Shown: positions 46,241 through 58,118 of the stretch, piece after piece
Layout: every line of letters begins with the position of its first letter
Numbering within the stretch: the stretch's first letter is position 1
DNA from: Zygnema cylindricum
Lineage: Eukaryota; Streptophyta; Zygnematophyceae; Zygnematales; Zygnemataceae
DNA length: 62,992 nt
Direction: 5' to 3'
Assembly: GCA_037447655.1 (NCBI GenBank)
Contig: JBBHKE010002620.1
Location: forward strand, 189,389-252,380
Notes under the pieces: model-generated
What the model was told of the DNA's origin: nothing
Seen by the model: only the letters and a program-made list of their open reading frames with translations
Databases searched by the model: none
Translations under genes and position numbers: made by a program

Positions 46241-49200
46241 TTGGTTCATAAAATAATATAATTAAAATAACATAATTAAACGCACATTTTGGGTCATAAA
46301 AAGCACTTTTAAAAAACGTGATGGCCCGTAAAGAAACTATATGATTGGCACAGCCACCGGGGAATCTGGCGAACCTGTCGTTACGTTTCACTTGAAATAT
46401 TTTGGAAAAGACAAAAAAAATGTAATATAGTTTAGAAAAGACAAAAAGGGGACACATTGACTTGCCCGTAAAAATTACGTGAAAAGCTTTCTAACTCGCA
46501 AATTTTGGAATCGACCCCCCGCAAAAAAGCGAGGCGTAAAATCGCCGTCATTTGTTTTTACCACATAATTTATATTTTTTCCCGTTTTTTTTTCTTATCT
46601 GTTTGTCTGAAATGGACCACGTGGCAAATTAGAGTACCACTCGGTCCGCCCAATGGACCCACACGAAAACATTGTTTTGTTAAACGCAAAGCACGTGTAA
46701 ACGTAAACCACGTGTAAACGTTTAAATCCTCGTAAAAATATCTTGACCTACGTTTTTTCTGTTTTTTCCGGCCAATAACTATTTTACCCCGAGTCAAACA
46801 TCTTTGGATGTAAAGAAAAAAAACAAAAAAAATAAAAAAATTGTAATTTTTTTAAACTTTCTCTCTTTTAATCCTTTGCGTTTTATTTTTCCCTCTTTTA
46901 TTTTTCTTTTTCTTATTGTTTTGATTAATTTCTATTGATACATTTATAGGATTTTTGTTCGTTTGTATTGTATTGTTGCGCCAGTAGATTTTCTTATGTG
47001 TAAAATGTCTTAAAAAAACGTATTTTTTTTATTGCATCGTGTTGTGCGACGTTTTTCCTGAAGCATACTTATTAAATTTGCATAAAACGCACGCATGAAA
47101 CGCATAAAAAAAAAGAAAAAAAAAAGAAAAAATAAATAAATAAAAAGAATAATGAATATGCACATGGAACAATAACGAAGTGCTTATGAAATGCGTTGAC
47201 CGACTTTGACTTTAAAATAAAAGGAAAAGCAAAAAACATGTGTAAAACCTCGCACGCAGAAATGGTGCAACTTCCCTTTTTTCAAATTTTCCTCACAAAT
47301 TTTCCGTACAACAAAAAAATATACTAAATTTACAAAATGAAAAAAAAAACGAATATTTTTTAAAAATGTAAAAAAACCCACGAATTGAACTAGGTCCCGA
47401 AGTTTTCTATTTGAAGTCCAACGATCTTTTTGCTTTTCAAATAGTAAGATGTATATTGTTTTATACGTACAAATTCTATTGAACGCTTGTTCACTTTGTT
47501 CCGAGGGTTGTACTTAAGAGACACGAGATATCTTTCGAAGGCTCCCGTGGGGTCCGAAAACCCGCCGATTGTGAAGGTGTGGATTTTTTTTTCCTTCCCA
47601 TTTCTCACACTACATCACACCGCTAGCGCACTATCTCGATCTGATACAAAATGATAGGATCGCTTATAAAATTCACTCATATGAGCAACGATACAATTCA
47701 CTCAAGCGAAAGCACGTACAATTTACATTGACCAAAGTACACAAAGACCGGCCAAATATCAATACATTAAACCGAATGCTTTTCTCACTCACTCACACCG
47801 ACAAAATTCTTCCTCACTACACATTCAGGATTTTGCAATAGAAACTACTTCTCGACTAACTAAGACCACCTAAATTTACGAGGCACCATTAGACGTTTTT
47901 CCGCTAACTTTTTGACTAACTCACATCAGATAGTCAGATGCCGAACACGAAACTACCAGAAAAACAAGCTAACGACTCAAACACAAATTCAACGTAACAC
48001 AATCATGCGCTGGACCGAACATAACAACAGGTACTACGGATGAAATAACTTTTAATAACTTCCAGACATACCAATTGTACAAATGCGCTAAAACAATACA
48101 TAGGCGCAAACCCAGCGGATACAAAGATTTGCACATTGCATCTTGACATTTTTTCTACTTTGTACTCCAATTTTTTTGGTACATTATTACACTACATTGT
48201 GGATATTATTACATATTGGAACATCCAATTACTCTATTTTTTATTGAACAACTTTAAATCACACATTTTAAATATTCGATTATTGATGTCAAATCAAGTC
48301 ATTCTTTTAATATTGTAACTTATTTTAACAAAATTTTAACTACTTCCAAAAAAAAAAAAAACAACAACGAAAAAACGTCAACAAAAAACACGAAAATGAA
48401 CAAAAACATAAAGCTAAATGAAAAACAAAAAGAACAACTAAAAAAGAACAAAAAAATAATTATAATAAACCACAATGGCTACAACCAACTTATTTCCAGA
48501 AGAAAAGCATACCGACTTTTAATTTACTTACCCAACTTCACCTTGTAAAAAAAGTTAAATATTGTACTCTAATGGAATTGCAAACATCTGTCTATCAAGT
48601 ACATTTTAATGCTTTTTTTGCTGAAAAAAAAATACAAGCATTTAGTCAACCAGATGTTCATCGTAAAGGTAGGATTTCTTATCAATAGTCTTTGTTTTGT
48701 CAAAAAAAAACTTTATTAAAAATTGTTAAAAAGATCTTGCAGGTTTTTGAACAACCCATTTTGTGTTTCGATTTAAGAATCAAATTCATTTAGCAATTAA
48801 TCTTTGTTTTGTTCCATGAAAAAAATCATAGTTTTTCAACTACTATATACTTTATTTCCAAACGCGACAGGACACTTTAGATTTTAATTTACCTTATTAC
48901 ATTAAATCACTCAATAAATTTTCTTTAAGCTCTATTAGGAGTCGGAAAACATAAAACTGTGTAACATTTTAAACAAAAAACAAAGAGTACATTTCCAAAA
49001 AATAACGACTGAAAAACTTGTAAATAGGTCTCATTTGCTGACCTTAAAAAATTAACTAGCAATATTGGAAAAGTAGTAGAGGAATTTAGAGCAATTTGGG
49101 CTCAGAGAGGGAGAAAGGGGGCGAGGAGGGAGGGACGGAGGGCGTGAGGGAGGGAGCGAGGGACAACACCCTAAAAAGACCTAAGAAACACTAAAATACT

Positions 49201-49516
49201 ACGGAAATTGGAAAATTCGGGTAGGATAAAAAAAGAGGACAAGCAAGAAGGGAGTAAGAAATGGAGGGTGGGAAGATGGGAGGGAACGAGAGGGGGCGGT
49301 TGTGGGAGACCCGAAATCCTAAAAATCGCTAAATAAACACACCATATTGGAGTCCAATGCGTTTGTTGCGAGCTTCTTTGCCACGGCCTCTCTCTCACCT
49401 TCTTTCCCTTTTTGACAACTTTTTGAGTCTCCTCGATGGTCACTTTCCACTTAAAACTGAATTCAAACTACAAATTTTATCAAATCCGTGCAAAAACAAT
49501 AAATTCTCCTAAAATC
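46241..49516. other. AT-rich intergenic DNA, nothing recognised
   Basis: Poly-A/T stretches and short open frames without family motifs; a GGGAGGGAG-rich purine patch at 49105-49300. CCGTAC motifs, common in the preceding 15 kb, nearly disappear here. Confidence 0.4.
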
Positions 49517-49530
49517 TCATGATTGGGTGG

Positions 49531-50018
49531 TTGGGATTGAGTTGCTCAAAGTGAGTGGCTTAAAGTGAGTGGATTGGGGAGAGTGGTTGGGACATAGCTC
49601 AGAGTAAGTGGAATGCTCGGAGCGAGTGGTTCGGAGTGAGTGGATCAGAGTGAGTGCCTTTGAGTAGGTGACTTGAAGTGAATGGCACGAAGTGGGTGGC
49701 TTGGAGTGAGTCTCCAAGCATGAGCGAGTGGTAACGAGTGGCTCGGAGTGATTGGTGTAGAATCAATCGCTCAGAGCGAGTGACTTGGCGAGGAGTCATT
49801 GGTTGGGAGAAAGTGCTTGGGGGTGAGATACTCAAAGTGAGAGACTTGAAGTCCGTGGTATGGAATGAGTGGCTCAAAGTAAATGGTTGTGAGTGGAATG
49901 AGTGGCTCAAAGTAAATGGTTGTGAGTGGCTCACAGTGAGTACATGGGAGTGAGTGGCTTGAAAAGAGACGCACAGGGTGGTTGGTTTGAAGCGAGTGGC
50001 TAAAATTGAGTGGGTCGA
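49531..50018. repeat. GAGTGGCT minisatellite
   Basis: About 490 bases built of imperfect 10-20 bp units of GAGTGGCTYRRAGT type. A 34-bp block (GAATGAGTGGCTCAAAGTAA, then ATGGTTGTGAGTG) is repeated in tandem at 49865-49930. Open frames of His/Ser/Thr type on the minus strand are artefacts. Confidence 0.85.
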
Positions 50019-50025
50019 ACTATTC

Positions 50026-50305
50026 ACATCTTGTACCTGGTCCTAAGTTTTCCTCACGCGCAATCTCGCATACTAGTGTTGCAGCTCGAGGTGCAACAAC
50101 CTCCAAAGAGCGCGACTACACGCATTGGGACCAAACCTACAACTTCACACAATTTGCTTTGGATATCTTTAAGACCTCAGACTCTTCTTCGACTACTTCT
50201 TACTTGATTGCGCTCAAGGATCTTTTGAAGTTAGAGGACTTAGCAACCATTCCCCAACTGTCTCGTTTTTTGGATTTACCATCGTGCCACCCAAATGCAG
50301 CCTAG
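50026..50305 (+). CDS. possible coding fragment, unrecognised
   Basis: Open frame to a stop at 50305 encoding about 90 residues of balanced composition (DQTYNFTQFALDIF, YLIALKDLLKLEDL), unlike the repeat before it. No ATG close to the left end and no family motif; it could be the end of a gene, a decayed element or chance. Confidence 0.2.
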
Positions 50306-51599
50306 CATCTGTAATGTTTTCAATCCATAGGGATTTTCATTCTTACCTTTAATGGTCGTCAACAATTTTTCGTTTTGAACATGTTTTGTACTTCGATTGC
50401 TTAACAATTGCGCCTTTGACAATTAAATTTCTCATTTTGAATATAGAATAAGAATATGGAACTAATAATAGAGACGATGATATATAACACATTAACATCA
50501 ATTTCGTTAAAATCTTAAACGTGACCACAGTTCAGAATCAAATATTGAACTTTCCACATTCTTACTTGTATCAAGTTCCTTTCTTTTTGTTTTGTTTCCT
50601 TGTGTTTTGAGCTTTGCTTTTGTTTTCGCTTTCTTTCGTTATTCTTATTTCGTTTTACAACTTGTATCAATTTTCCTCTCAATTTTTTTGTTCGTTGTTT
50701 TCCTTCTTGTTTTTTTTTTTTTCTTTTTCCCTTTATAACTGTAAATTTTCACAATCAAAACCAAACTCCATTTTTTTTTTCTTAAAGGACAACTACAGAC
50801 AATACTACACCGTGTATCATTTTCACATTAATGTTTTATTTCCCACTTTAACCACCATTTTTGCAAGCACACATGTCAGAAATTTTTTGTTCAGAGACCA
50901 TTAATTGGACGGTACAATCTTTACCTTATGATAAACTATAACAGTTGACAATTATATGAAATAGAAATGGTACCACGAAGAGGGAGAGTGGTAGGCCTAA
51001 AGAAGGGAGGGGGAGGAAAATTGGAAGGGGAAAAGAAAGAAATTGGGAAAGGGAAGGGAGAGGGAGAGAGAAAGAGAAAAAGGAAGAGGGCTCAAATAAA
51101 CTCTGTAAAGATAGATATACACATGTATATATACATGTGCCTATATATGTTGATATCTTCGATTCAATTATATCATTATTTGTTCAATAGAAATTGATAT
51201 ACACGTGTATATAGACATTTGCCTATACACATTTATATGGTTACCTCCGATTCAGATTATGTCATTTTTTTGTAAGTTTTCTAATTTGTATATTACTGTA
51301 TTTTTTCTTTCTATACAATATATTTGGTATTCTATACGGTACCCTATACAAAATAATATATGTATAGGATGGGGTACCCACTGCATCAAATTGTTTTGCA
51401 CATTTGAACCATGGTTTGAATTCTTTCGGATAGGAATCTTAAGTTAGTCGACGCCAAGAATTCGTACATTGAATTAAATGGACCCCTTCTATACAATTAT
51501 CCCGCACTACATGCATAGCATATGGTTTTGTTGAAATCCATGCATAGTACGAGGAAACATAAAAATGTTTCCAATTGTTTTTTCACATTTGAACTTTAG
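50306..51599. other. AT-rich intergenic DNA
   Basis: Poly-T stretches, a purine-rich GGGAGAGGGAGAG patch at 51000-51090 and ATACATGTATAT-like repeats at 51115-51240. A lone CTACACCGTGTATC at 50807 looks like an orphan left end of the CACCG family. No gene. Confidence 0.4.
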
Positions 51600-51972
51600 T
51601 ATATTTGTATCGGTAGACTTTTCCCGGTAACCGATATGTACCTTTTCTGAGTACCGATAATCGATATATTGGTAAAGATCACGATAAATTACCGATATAT
51701 CGAGGTAACATACCGATAAATATCAGGCAAAGAATTATTGCAATAACTCCATACTTATTTTGTACTTTTTGTGATACGGAATAGATTAAGATTTTTTTCC
51801 AAAAGCTCCCACACCCCCCATTCTGGACACCTTTCCACCCAATATCTCGCAATAATTTTTTACTGGTATCGGAGCGATATATCGAGCCCCCTCACCGTTC
51901 TGCAACCGATAGCATTGATAACAAATTTATCGAGATAGTAAATTATAATAAATTACCCGATACACAACACTA
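51600..51972. repeat. CGATATATCG-rich dispersed repeat, copy 1
   Basis: Contains many ACCGATA/CGATATATCG motifs. Its end (GCGATATATCGAGCCCCCT to CCCGATACACAACAC) is repeated at 53503-53592. Confidence 0.6.
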
Positions 51973-52484
51973 TAAATTCCACATTAATTAATTTTCAAAA
52001 AAATAGCTACTGATAATTTTTTAAACAGATGATGTTGACCACACTTACATTCAACAACCTGTCATTATTACTTATATATGGAGATCTTATGATTACAGAT
52101 GTTTGTGACATCAAGAAAGTGGCCCCAAAACCTTGAATATGAGATTCAATGAAGGAAATTGTGCAACCACGACAACCATTTCTACCACTGACGCTGAAAA
52201 CAATAAACGTAGTTGCATAACTGAAAATTCCTCGCATTTTGTGAATAAAACGTGAGGAATTGTACAATTCGTACAATTTTTTGAGCAATCACACGTCCGG
52301 TTACTCACAAGACTACGGTACCTCACCAAATATAAATAACTTTCACAAATATCCACGATTCTTAACCAAAAATGAGCAATGTTTGATAGTGTAACCAGGC
52401 TACATATGACAATCAATGACCCATGGAAGAAAATCTCAACAATGTACAAATTAACCACTGCCAGTTTTTTTTTTCCAAAAATTA

Positions 52485-52696
52485 CACCGTGAATTGTTAT
52501 TATCATTAAAAAATAATTAGTATAAGAACAGTTTTAGTGTTAATAATACTTAATCCAGTCCAAATGACACGGATTGTGAGCCGCAAAAAGAATTAGCGTT
52601 AAGTAAAAAGACAACCAGTATTAATAACGATATTTCGAGTTCAAACAACAAAAAATACCAGGATGGAATTATTGATGCTAATAGCAATTCAGGTTG
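52485..52696. mobile_element. TA-flanked MITE (CACCG family), 212 bp
   Basis: Begins CACCGTGAATTGTTATTAT, ends CTAATAGCAATTCAGGTTG, TA on both sides. AT-rich interior; diverged copy. Confidence 0.7.
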
Positions 52697-52944
52697 TAGT
52701 GCAGTTTCACTTGTAAACATCAATTAAAGCGGTTGTACTAACCTCCATTTTGGAAGAAACCTCCACACAAAGAGACAAGTAGTGATAATGCCCGACTTAT
52801 CTTTTCAGCATTAAGCGCAACTCGTAACTCATACTAAACTTAACCGAGAAGGCATTGGCTTCTTTTTTGAGCATTTCTTATGGCTGTTGAAAGGGCAGAC
52901 TGGATACTTGTAACACTTGACAAATTTCTTTCAATATTCATGTT

Positions 52945-53085
52945 GTAACTAAGTCTTTTAATACTCAAATCCCTTTTAAGTCTTTAAATAATTAAGTCTT
53001 TGAAAATTCGTGTCCTTTATAAATTCTTCAATCTTCATGTCCCTATTAAGCCTTTTAATATTCATGTCTCTCATTCCTTCCAAGT
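52945..53085. repeat. ~20-30 bp degenerate repeat
   Basis: Units like AAGTCTTTTAATATTCATGTC recur about six times with variation. Confidence 0.55.
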
Positions 53086-53951
53086 CCATAAGCACGAGGA
53101 TATACAGAAAAAACATTTTAAGCTCACTTCCACAACAGTTTTTTTTACTGTTTTTCATTTGAGAAATACATATAAACGAGCAAAGGAATACGGATTTCGA
53201 ATAAAGAGTAGATAGTAAAAATGAAGAAACTGGCATTAATAAAAAATCTCTATACAGATCAGCTTCTTCCTCATTTGAAGGTTTTAGCTCTTCATATTAA
53301 CATATCTTGAGTTGCAATTGCATTCTGTATTTTCGTGCTTTTTTCTATTTTTTTAAACCGCAGTTAATATAACAAGAAAGAGAATCTCTGGCTCGTACCT
53401 TCCAGCCAACCAGTAACAGGACAAGTGAGAAAGACGTGCACTTAAAACCGGCTTACTAATAAAAAAATCACTTTTTTTTTCAGAACAGTTTATTTGTCAC
53501 CACGCGATATATCAACCCCCCTTGCGTTCGATAACCAATAACATAGATCATCGGAAACATCGCGATATGAAATTTCCCGATACACAACACAACAAACAAA
53601 CAACAAAGGCTGATTTAACCCTTTAGCGAAAATTGAATGTGTATACGCTTACCTGGTCGGAGGTTCCATACTATGATCCTGGCCACCACTTGAACGAAAA
53701 AGATTTCGGCTCTTAGAGATCAAATTTATACGGAAAAGATGTAGACTCTGAGACATCGAATGAAATATAAAGCATAAGAAAAAAAAGAACAATCAAGTAT
53801 TTATGCCTCTTAGCTCGCCAAGGTTCCAAATGAAATAAAACTTGCAGGACTGAAAAAACGAAAAACATCACCGATTATTTCAAAAATTTACGAAAGACTG
53901 CATCCTATTTGAAGCATTAATTCTTGCCATAAAATAAATGAAATAAGATTT
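53086..53951. other. intergenic; copy 2 of the CGATATATCG repeat at 53503-53592
   Basis: Apart from the ~90-bp repeat fragment shared with 51875-51972 I see nothing supportable here. Confidence 0.4.
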
Positions 53952-53989
53952 TTGGCTAGACCTTGCCTCCCTACTCCCATTAGTTCGAT

Positions 53990-54286
53990 GCTTTTTCAGT
54001 ATTCTTTTGTCCGAAAAGTGTTCGGCCCCGACGGGGCTAAAGTATTTTGCACCTTCGGCCGCCGTCACGGACCCTTCGGGTTTCAAGGCCAAACGCTTGG
54101 TCCAAAAGCTTGGCCTTCGGTATTTCTACGTCTGAAAAAAGCAGCAAAACCTTATGCTTATCATAATTCGCTCCTTTTTTCAGATCTCCACTCATACCTT
54201 CAGTCCAAGCCTTCGGCTTTTCGGACCTTTGTCACACCTCATTATTGTAGTTCACTGCTTTTCCGGTATTATATGTATATATATAT

Positions 54287-54317
<31 letters not shown>

Positions 54318-54590
54318 GTATATTGCATATATATACCAGTAATATATATTGCTTCACTGGTATATATTGCATACATACGTCATCACACGTGTGTAAAACA
54401 TGCCTTAGAAAAGGAAAAGTTGTCACGGAGAAGGTGCGGAACCTCTTGTAGGGGCGAAACCTTTTGTAGTTCGCTGTTTGGTGTTTCGAAAAGCAACAAA
54501 AAGGTGGTTCTTTGGTATTTCATACCTACGGTCAAGCGTTCGACCCCGCTTTGGAGCCGTAGGACCAAGCGGTTTTTTAAGGTCTGTTAG
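53990..54590. repeat. CTTCGG-rich segment with imperfect inverted halves around (TA)n
   Basis: GC-richer than its surroundings, with repeated CCTTCGG and GCTTGGTCC. Sequence right of the TA tract (AGGACCAAGCGG, GTATTTCATACC) partly mirrors the left half. A 212-codon frame spans it but is interrupted by the TA tract in composition; I do not call a gene. Confidence 0.4.
54268..54337. repeat. (TA)n microsatellite
   Basis: About 70 bases of mostly TA and ATATGTATAT. Confidence 0.9.
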
Positions 54591-55479
54591 GGTTTGTTAG
54601 GGTTTTTTTAGGGTTTTTAAGGGTAATTTTTAGAGCTTCATAGATGGCACCGGGTCGTAGCCAAACGGTTTAGAGCCGGGACGCTTCACCTCGACAGTTT
54701 ACTAATTTTGTGTACAATTAATACAATTACTTGGCCAGGATTACAAGTTATCTGATAATTTCATGCATTAAACTGCCTATTATGTTGAAAAAACCTGGGA
54801 AAGAGCTTGGAAAAATCCTCAACATTGCGGAGTGACTATTCGGATTAATCAAATATTGATAGTATTGCAGAAGAAGCATTACTAATACTGCTTATAAAAA
54901 TAGTATCGGGCAAACCAACTAATAAAAACAAAGGATTTCAATCCCATTAATGATTGTCAATAACCCAACATTCCTTGCAGAAAAATACATACATGTATAT
55001 AAATATATATGTATATAATTCCTAATCCTAACCTTTAGTCTACAACATATCGAATTTCTTAACCCAATCATATCTGAACTACTAATAACTTTAACTCTCA
55101 CTTTAAACTTTATTCAAAATCCTCACTTTAGTCTTAACTTGAACTTTAAACCTAACTAGAAGTATATACGCGGACCCCAAAGCTAATCGCTCACTCTAAT
55201 TCGAGTGAGTGTTTCTTTACCCAAAATCATACATTAGTATTCATACCAGTAATAACTTAAGTGGCCCAAATTAAGCCACCTGACGAGACATAATTTAGTG
55301 TGATAAATTTTAGCCCTAATAATTCACCAACTCTAATAGGGATGGGCAGTGTAGTTGTACCTGAACCATAATATGGAATACAGCTTCAGGACTAAAAACT
55401 ATCGATACCTACCATCGATTATAATAAAAACAATAATTCTTTTGACTTAACACTATATTATAAATCTAATTGCTGCTGG
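54591..55479. other. intergenic with TTAGGGTTT traces
   Basis: Near 54583-54625 are four TTAGGG-like units. The rest has no gene; CACTCTAATTCGAGTG at 55192 and GGGCAGTGTA near 55350 resemble the old element at 13830. Confidence 0.4.
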
Positions 55480-55680
55480 CCTGTAACTAAAACCATAACC
55501 TTAACCTTAACCTGACCTCAAATGTACCTCTAACCATACACATTAACTAAAACTGAACCTTCAACCATATCCGTTAACTAGAACTGAACTTTTAACCATA
55601 TCCGTTAACCATATCTGTTAACAATAACTATACCTGTAACCATATCCAGAACCCTCCCTAACCCTAAAACTAACTGTGGC
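55480..55680. repeat. degenerate AACCATAACC/CCCTAA-like repeat
   Basis: Units such as TAACCATATCCGTTAAC and CTAACCCTAAAAC repeat with variation, like eroded telomere-type sequence. Confidence 0.6.
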
Positions 55681-55787
55681 GATATATATGACCGTATAAA
55701 AAAGATAAAAATATCGAATCAAAATTAATAATAGCCCAGATTGCAAACCCCGTCAAAAATATCAATAACATAACCCGCTTGTGACAA

Positions 55788-55988
55788 GAAGGGGGAGGGG
55801 GAGGGGGAGGGAGAGGGAGAGGGAGAGGTGGAGAGGGAGAGGGAAAAAGCACGGTTTGTGACAAGAAGGAAGGGGAGGGCGAGGGCGAGGGAGAGGGAGA
55901 GGGAGAGGTGGAGAGGGAGAGGGAAAGGTGGAGAGGGAGAGGTGGAGAGGGAGAGGGAAAGGTGGAGAGGGAGAGGCGGAGGGAGGGA
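55788..55988. repeat. (GGGAGA)n purine tract with internal duplication
   Basis: GGGAGAGGGAGAGGTGGAGA units, twice preceded by TTTGTGACAAGAAG-like spacers. Strand-asymmetric; open frames are artefacts. Confidence 0.9.
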
Positions 55989-56134
55989 AACCCAAACTGT
56001 TACAATAAGTATCCACAAGCAAACAATATTGATCTTTCTCTATATTCCTATATCCCAACCTTTCTATGTTACCCCAACCCCAGAAACATTCTCCATCCAA
56101 TACCAACTTAACCCTGGCTAACATAAGGGTCCAA

Positions 56135-56258
56135 ACCCTAACCCTAACCCGAACTCTAGCCCTAGCCTTAACCTAAAACCTCACCTTCAGCTTAACCCTA
56201 ACCCTAAACTTAAACCTAACCCTAACCCTAACCCTAACCCTAATCCTTAACCCTAAAC
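56135..56258. repeat. interstitial telomere-like array (CCCTAA)n
   Basis: CCCTAA units, mostly diverged, with about five perfect tandem units near 56216-56244 (TTAGGG on the minus strand). Unique sequence lies on both sides, so this is interstitial or subtelomeric, not a chromosome end. Confidence 0.85.
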
Positions 56259-56739
56259 CGTATAACTGTAACGGTTCCAAATTCCACATTAAGTTAAAAT
56301 CAGGTCTATTTTTCACACTGATATAATTAAGCAATAAAAATAAATAAATACATAAACACATAATACATAAACAATTTAACATCACCAATCCATTTTAAAT
56401 TCACGCACCTGCGATCGGGAAAGCCTTGAAAAACATTTAAAGCAACAGAGGGAGAAACACTTAAAAGACATTTTATTGTTTGTCTTCATTATATAAAAAT
56501 AGGTGTGAACATACGAGTTTTAAGTTGATTTATCAAAAGTCGCTAGGAAAACTAAATTCGAAAAGATCATAAGAAAGGGACAGGAGAGCAAAATGTAAAC
56601 CCTAAATAGAAACAAATAAAACAATTATGGCAAGGAAAACTTGAATGTCAACAAAAAAGTGTGAAAAGAAAGAAAGAAGTAAAAGACGTGAAGAGTAATA
56701 ATGGAGATACGAGCTTGAATGGGAATGGGAAGTGGTGTG
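56259..56739. other. AT-rich intergenic DNA
   Basis: Nothing supportable beyond poly-A-rich sequence. Confidence 0.4.
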
Positions 56740-56955
56740 CACCGTGAATTGCTGTTACAGTTGATGTTTTTTTCGTCTGTTAAAACATCTTTTCTCCGTA
56801 CACATATGTCGGATTGTGGATCTGACGGTTGCGATTGAAAGGTAAAACTCTCTGCTTCTTATTGGAGGTTTCAAATTGAAAATCGGACAAGTGTGTACGG
56901 AGAAAAGACGTTTTAAGTGGCGGAAAATTATTAACACTAATAGCGATACACGGTG
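56740..56955. mobile_element. TA-flanked MITE (CACCG family), 216 bp
   Basis: Begins CACCGTGAATTGCTGTTAC, ends CTAATAGCGATACACGGTG. Right flank TA, left flank TG (mutated). The interior closely matches 38155-38371. Confidence 0.8.
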
Positions 56956-57396
56956 TAGCTGTACATTACGAAGATAACAGAGAATAACAGTAAACTGCTG
57001 ACATAGACTGGGCTGTTTGTTAACCCTAAAACAGTTAAAAGCTCCCTAGCAATACTGTACCAAAGCGGGTTGGCAAGCCGACGCCAGAAAGTCGCAACTG
57101 TGCTAGAATCGTCAGTCACTATTCTCAACAGTGGAAATCGGTCTATGGGAGGTAAACCAAAATCGAGTAGCCAATTCAGCTATCGCTTTTGATGTCGACA
57201 GAATTGAGATCGGCAATCCCTGGAGTTTGACGTTTCCTGAGTTTCCTGAGCTGGCCGTTGACAGAGAATCTGTTTTACGGCACTGCACTGTGGTTTGAAG
57301 TTTGAAGTACGTCATTTCCCGCCGGCCGCCATTTGGGGAGGGTGGGCAACTGAAACCCGTTATACTTGAGAATCTTCTGTATTGGTTGAGCCAATC

Positions 57397-58032
57397 ATGA
57401 CCTCGCTAAAATATTCAACGGCTACAATTTGTTCGTGCGATACAAAAGTGGATCTTTTCCTGCAGGAACAATATCTACCAGATGCACCGACCGACTTTTG
57501 TTCGGTGTCGATCTGTTGGCCGTACAGAACACTTGGTCAAATCAATGTGGCTCTTTTCTTTTTCCCAGGGGGGGGGGCGTTTAAATTTTACACCTTTAAA
57601 TACCTGGCCGGCATTTATGTCAGCTGGTTACCGATATTGATCTCAATATCGTCAGTATTCGAAGATTCAAAAGTTCAACTGTTCAAGACTGCCTGCTGGA
57701 CTGTCAGCGGTAAACCTGGCGACAAGTCGTTTTGGAAGTATCTGGCGACTGACATTTGTGACTGCGGTTCGTTGTCCGACGATGGAAATCGACGGACGAC
57801 CTTTAGCGTGACACATCTGGATGCCAGGCTGTACAGCGAAAGGCTGTACTGTAGAGATCTGGCGTACATAGCTACTGTAGCGCCTACATTTCTTTTTGGG
57901 CTACGCCGGAAACAACTTCCAATTTTTTTGGAAAAAATATTTACTTTTCCATTTTTCCAGTTTGGGAAATGTACGGAGAATCCAATACATTTGCGGCTCG
58001 AAATGGAGTCAAACTGTAGCAAACCAGAATAG
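57397..58032 (+). CDS. uncertain open frame, 211 residues
   Basis: Longest ATG-started open frame in the right third (MTSLKYSTATIC to NCSKPE), with Cys and aromatic residues but no family motif. It contains a run of G encoding GGG, and a diverged open frame exists on the other strand. No splice context seen. Could be chance. Confidence 0.18.
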   Translation: MTSLKYSTATICSCDTKVDLFLQEQYLPDAPTDFCSVSICWPYRTLGQINVALFFFPGGGAFKFYTFKYLAGIYVSWLPILISISSVFEDSKVQLFKTACWTVSGKPGDKSFWKYLATDICDCGSLSDDGNRRTTFSVTHLDARLYSERLYCRDLAYIATVAPTFLFGLRRKQLPIFLEKIFTFPFFQFGKCTENPIHLRLEMESNCSKPE

Positions 58033-58076
58033 AGTCTTTATGGACGGAAATGTTTTTGGAAGAGAAATTGCAAAAC

Positions 58077-58118
58077 TACAGTACAGTACATTACATTACA
58101 GTACAGTACAGTACTGTA
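58077..58118. repeat. (TACAG)n pentamer repeat
   Basis: TACAGTACAGTACATTACAT-type run, also seen near 5880, 37640 and 61425. Confidence 0.7.

Noticed and set aside
47375-47460. Possible tRNA on the minus strand (AGTTCAATTC followed by a T run)
   Set aside because: The T-arm-like sequence does not pair and no anticodon stem or acceptor stem can be formed.
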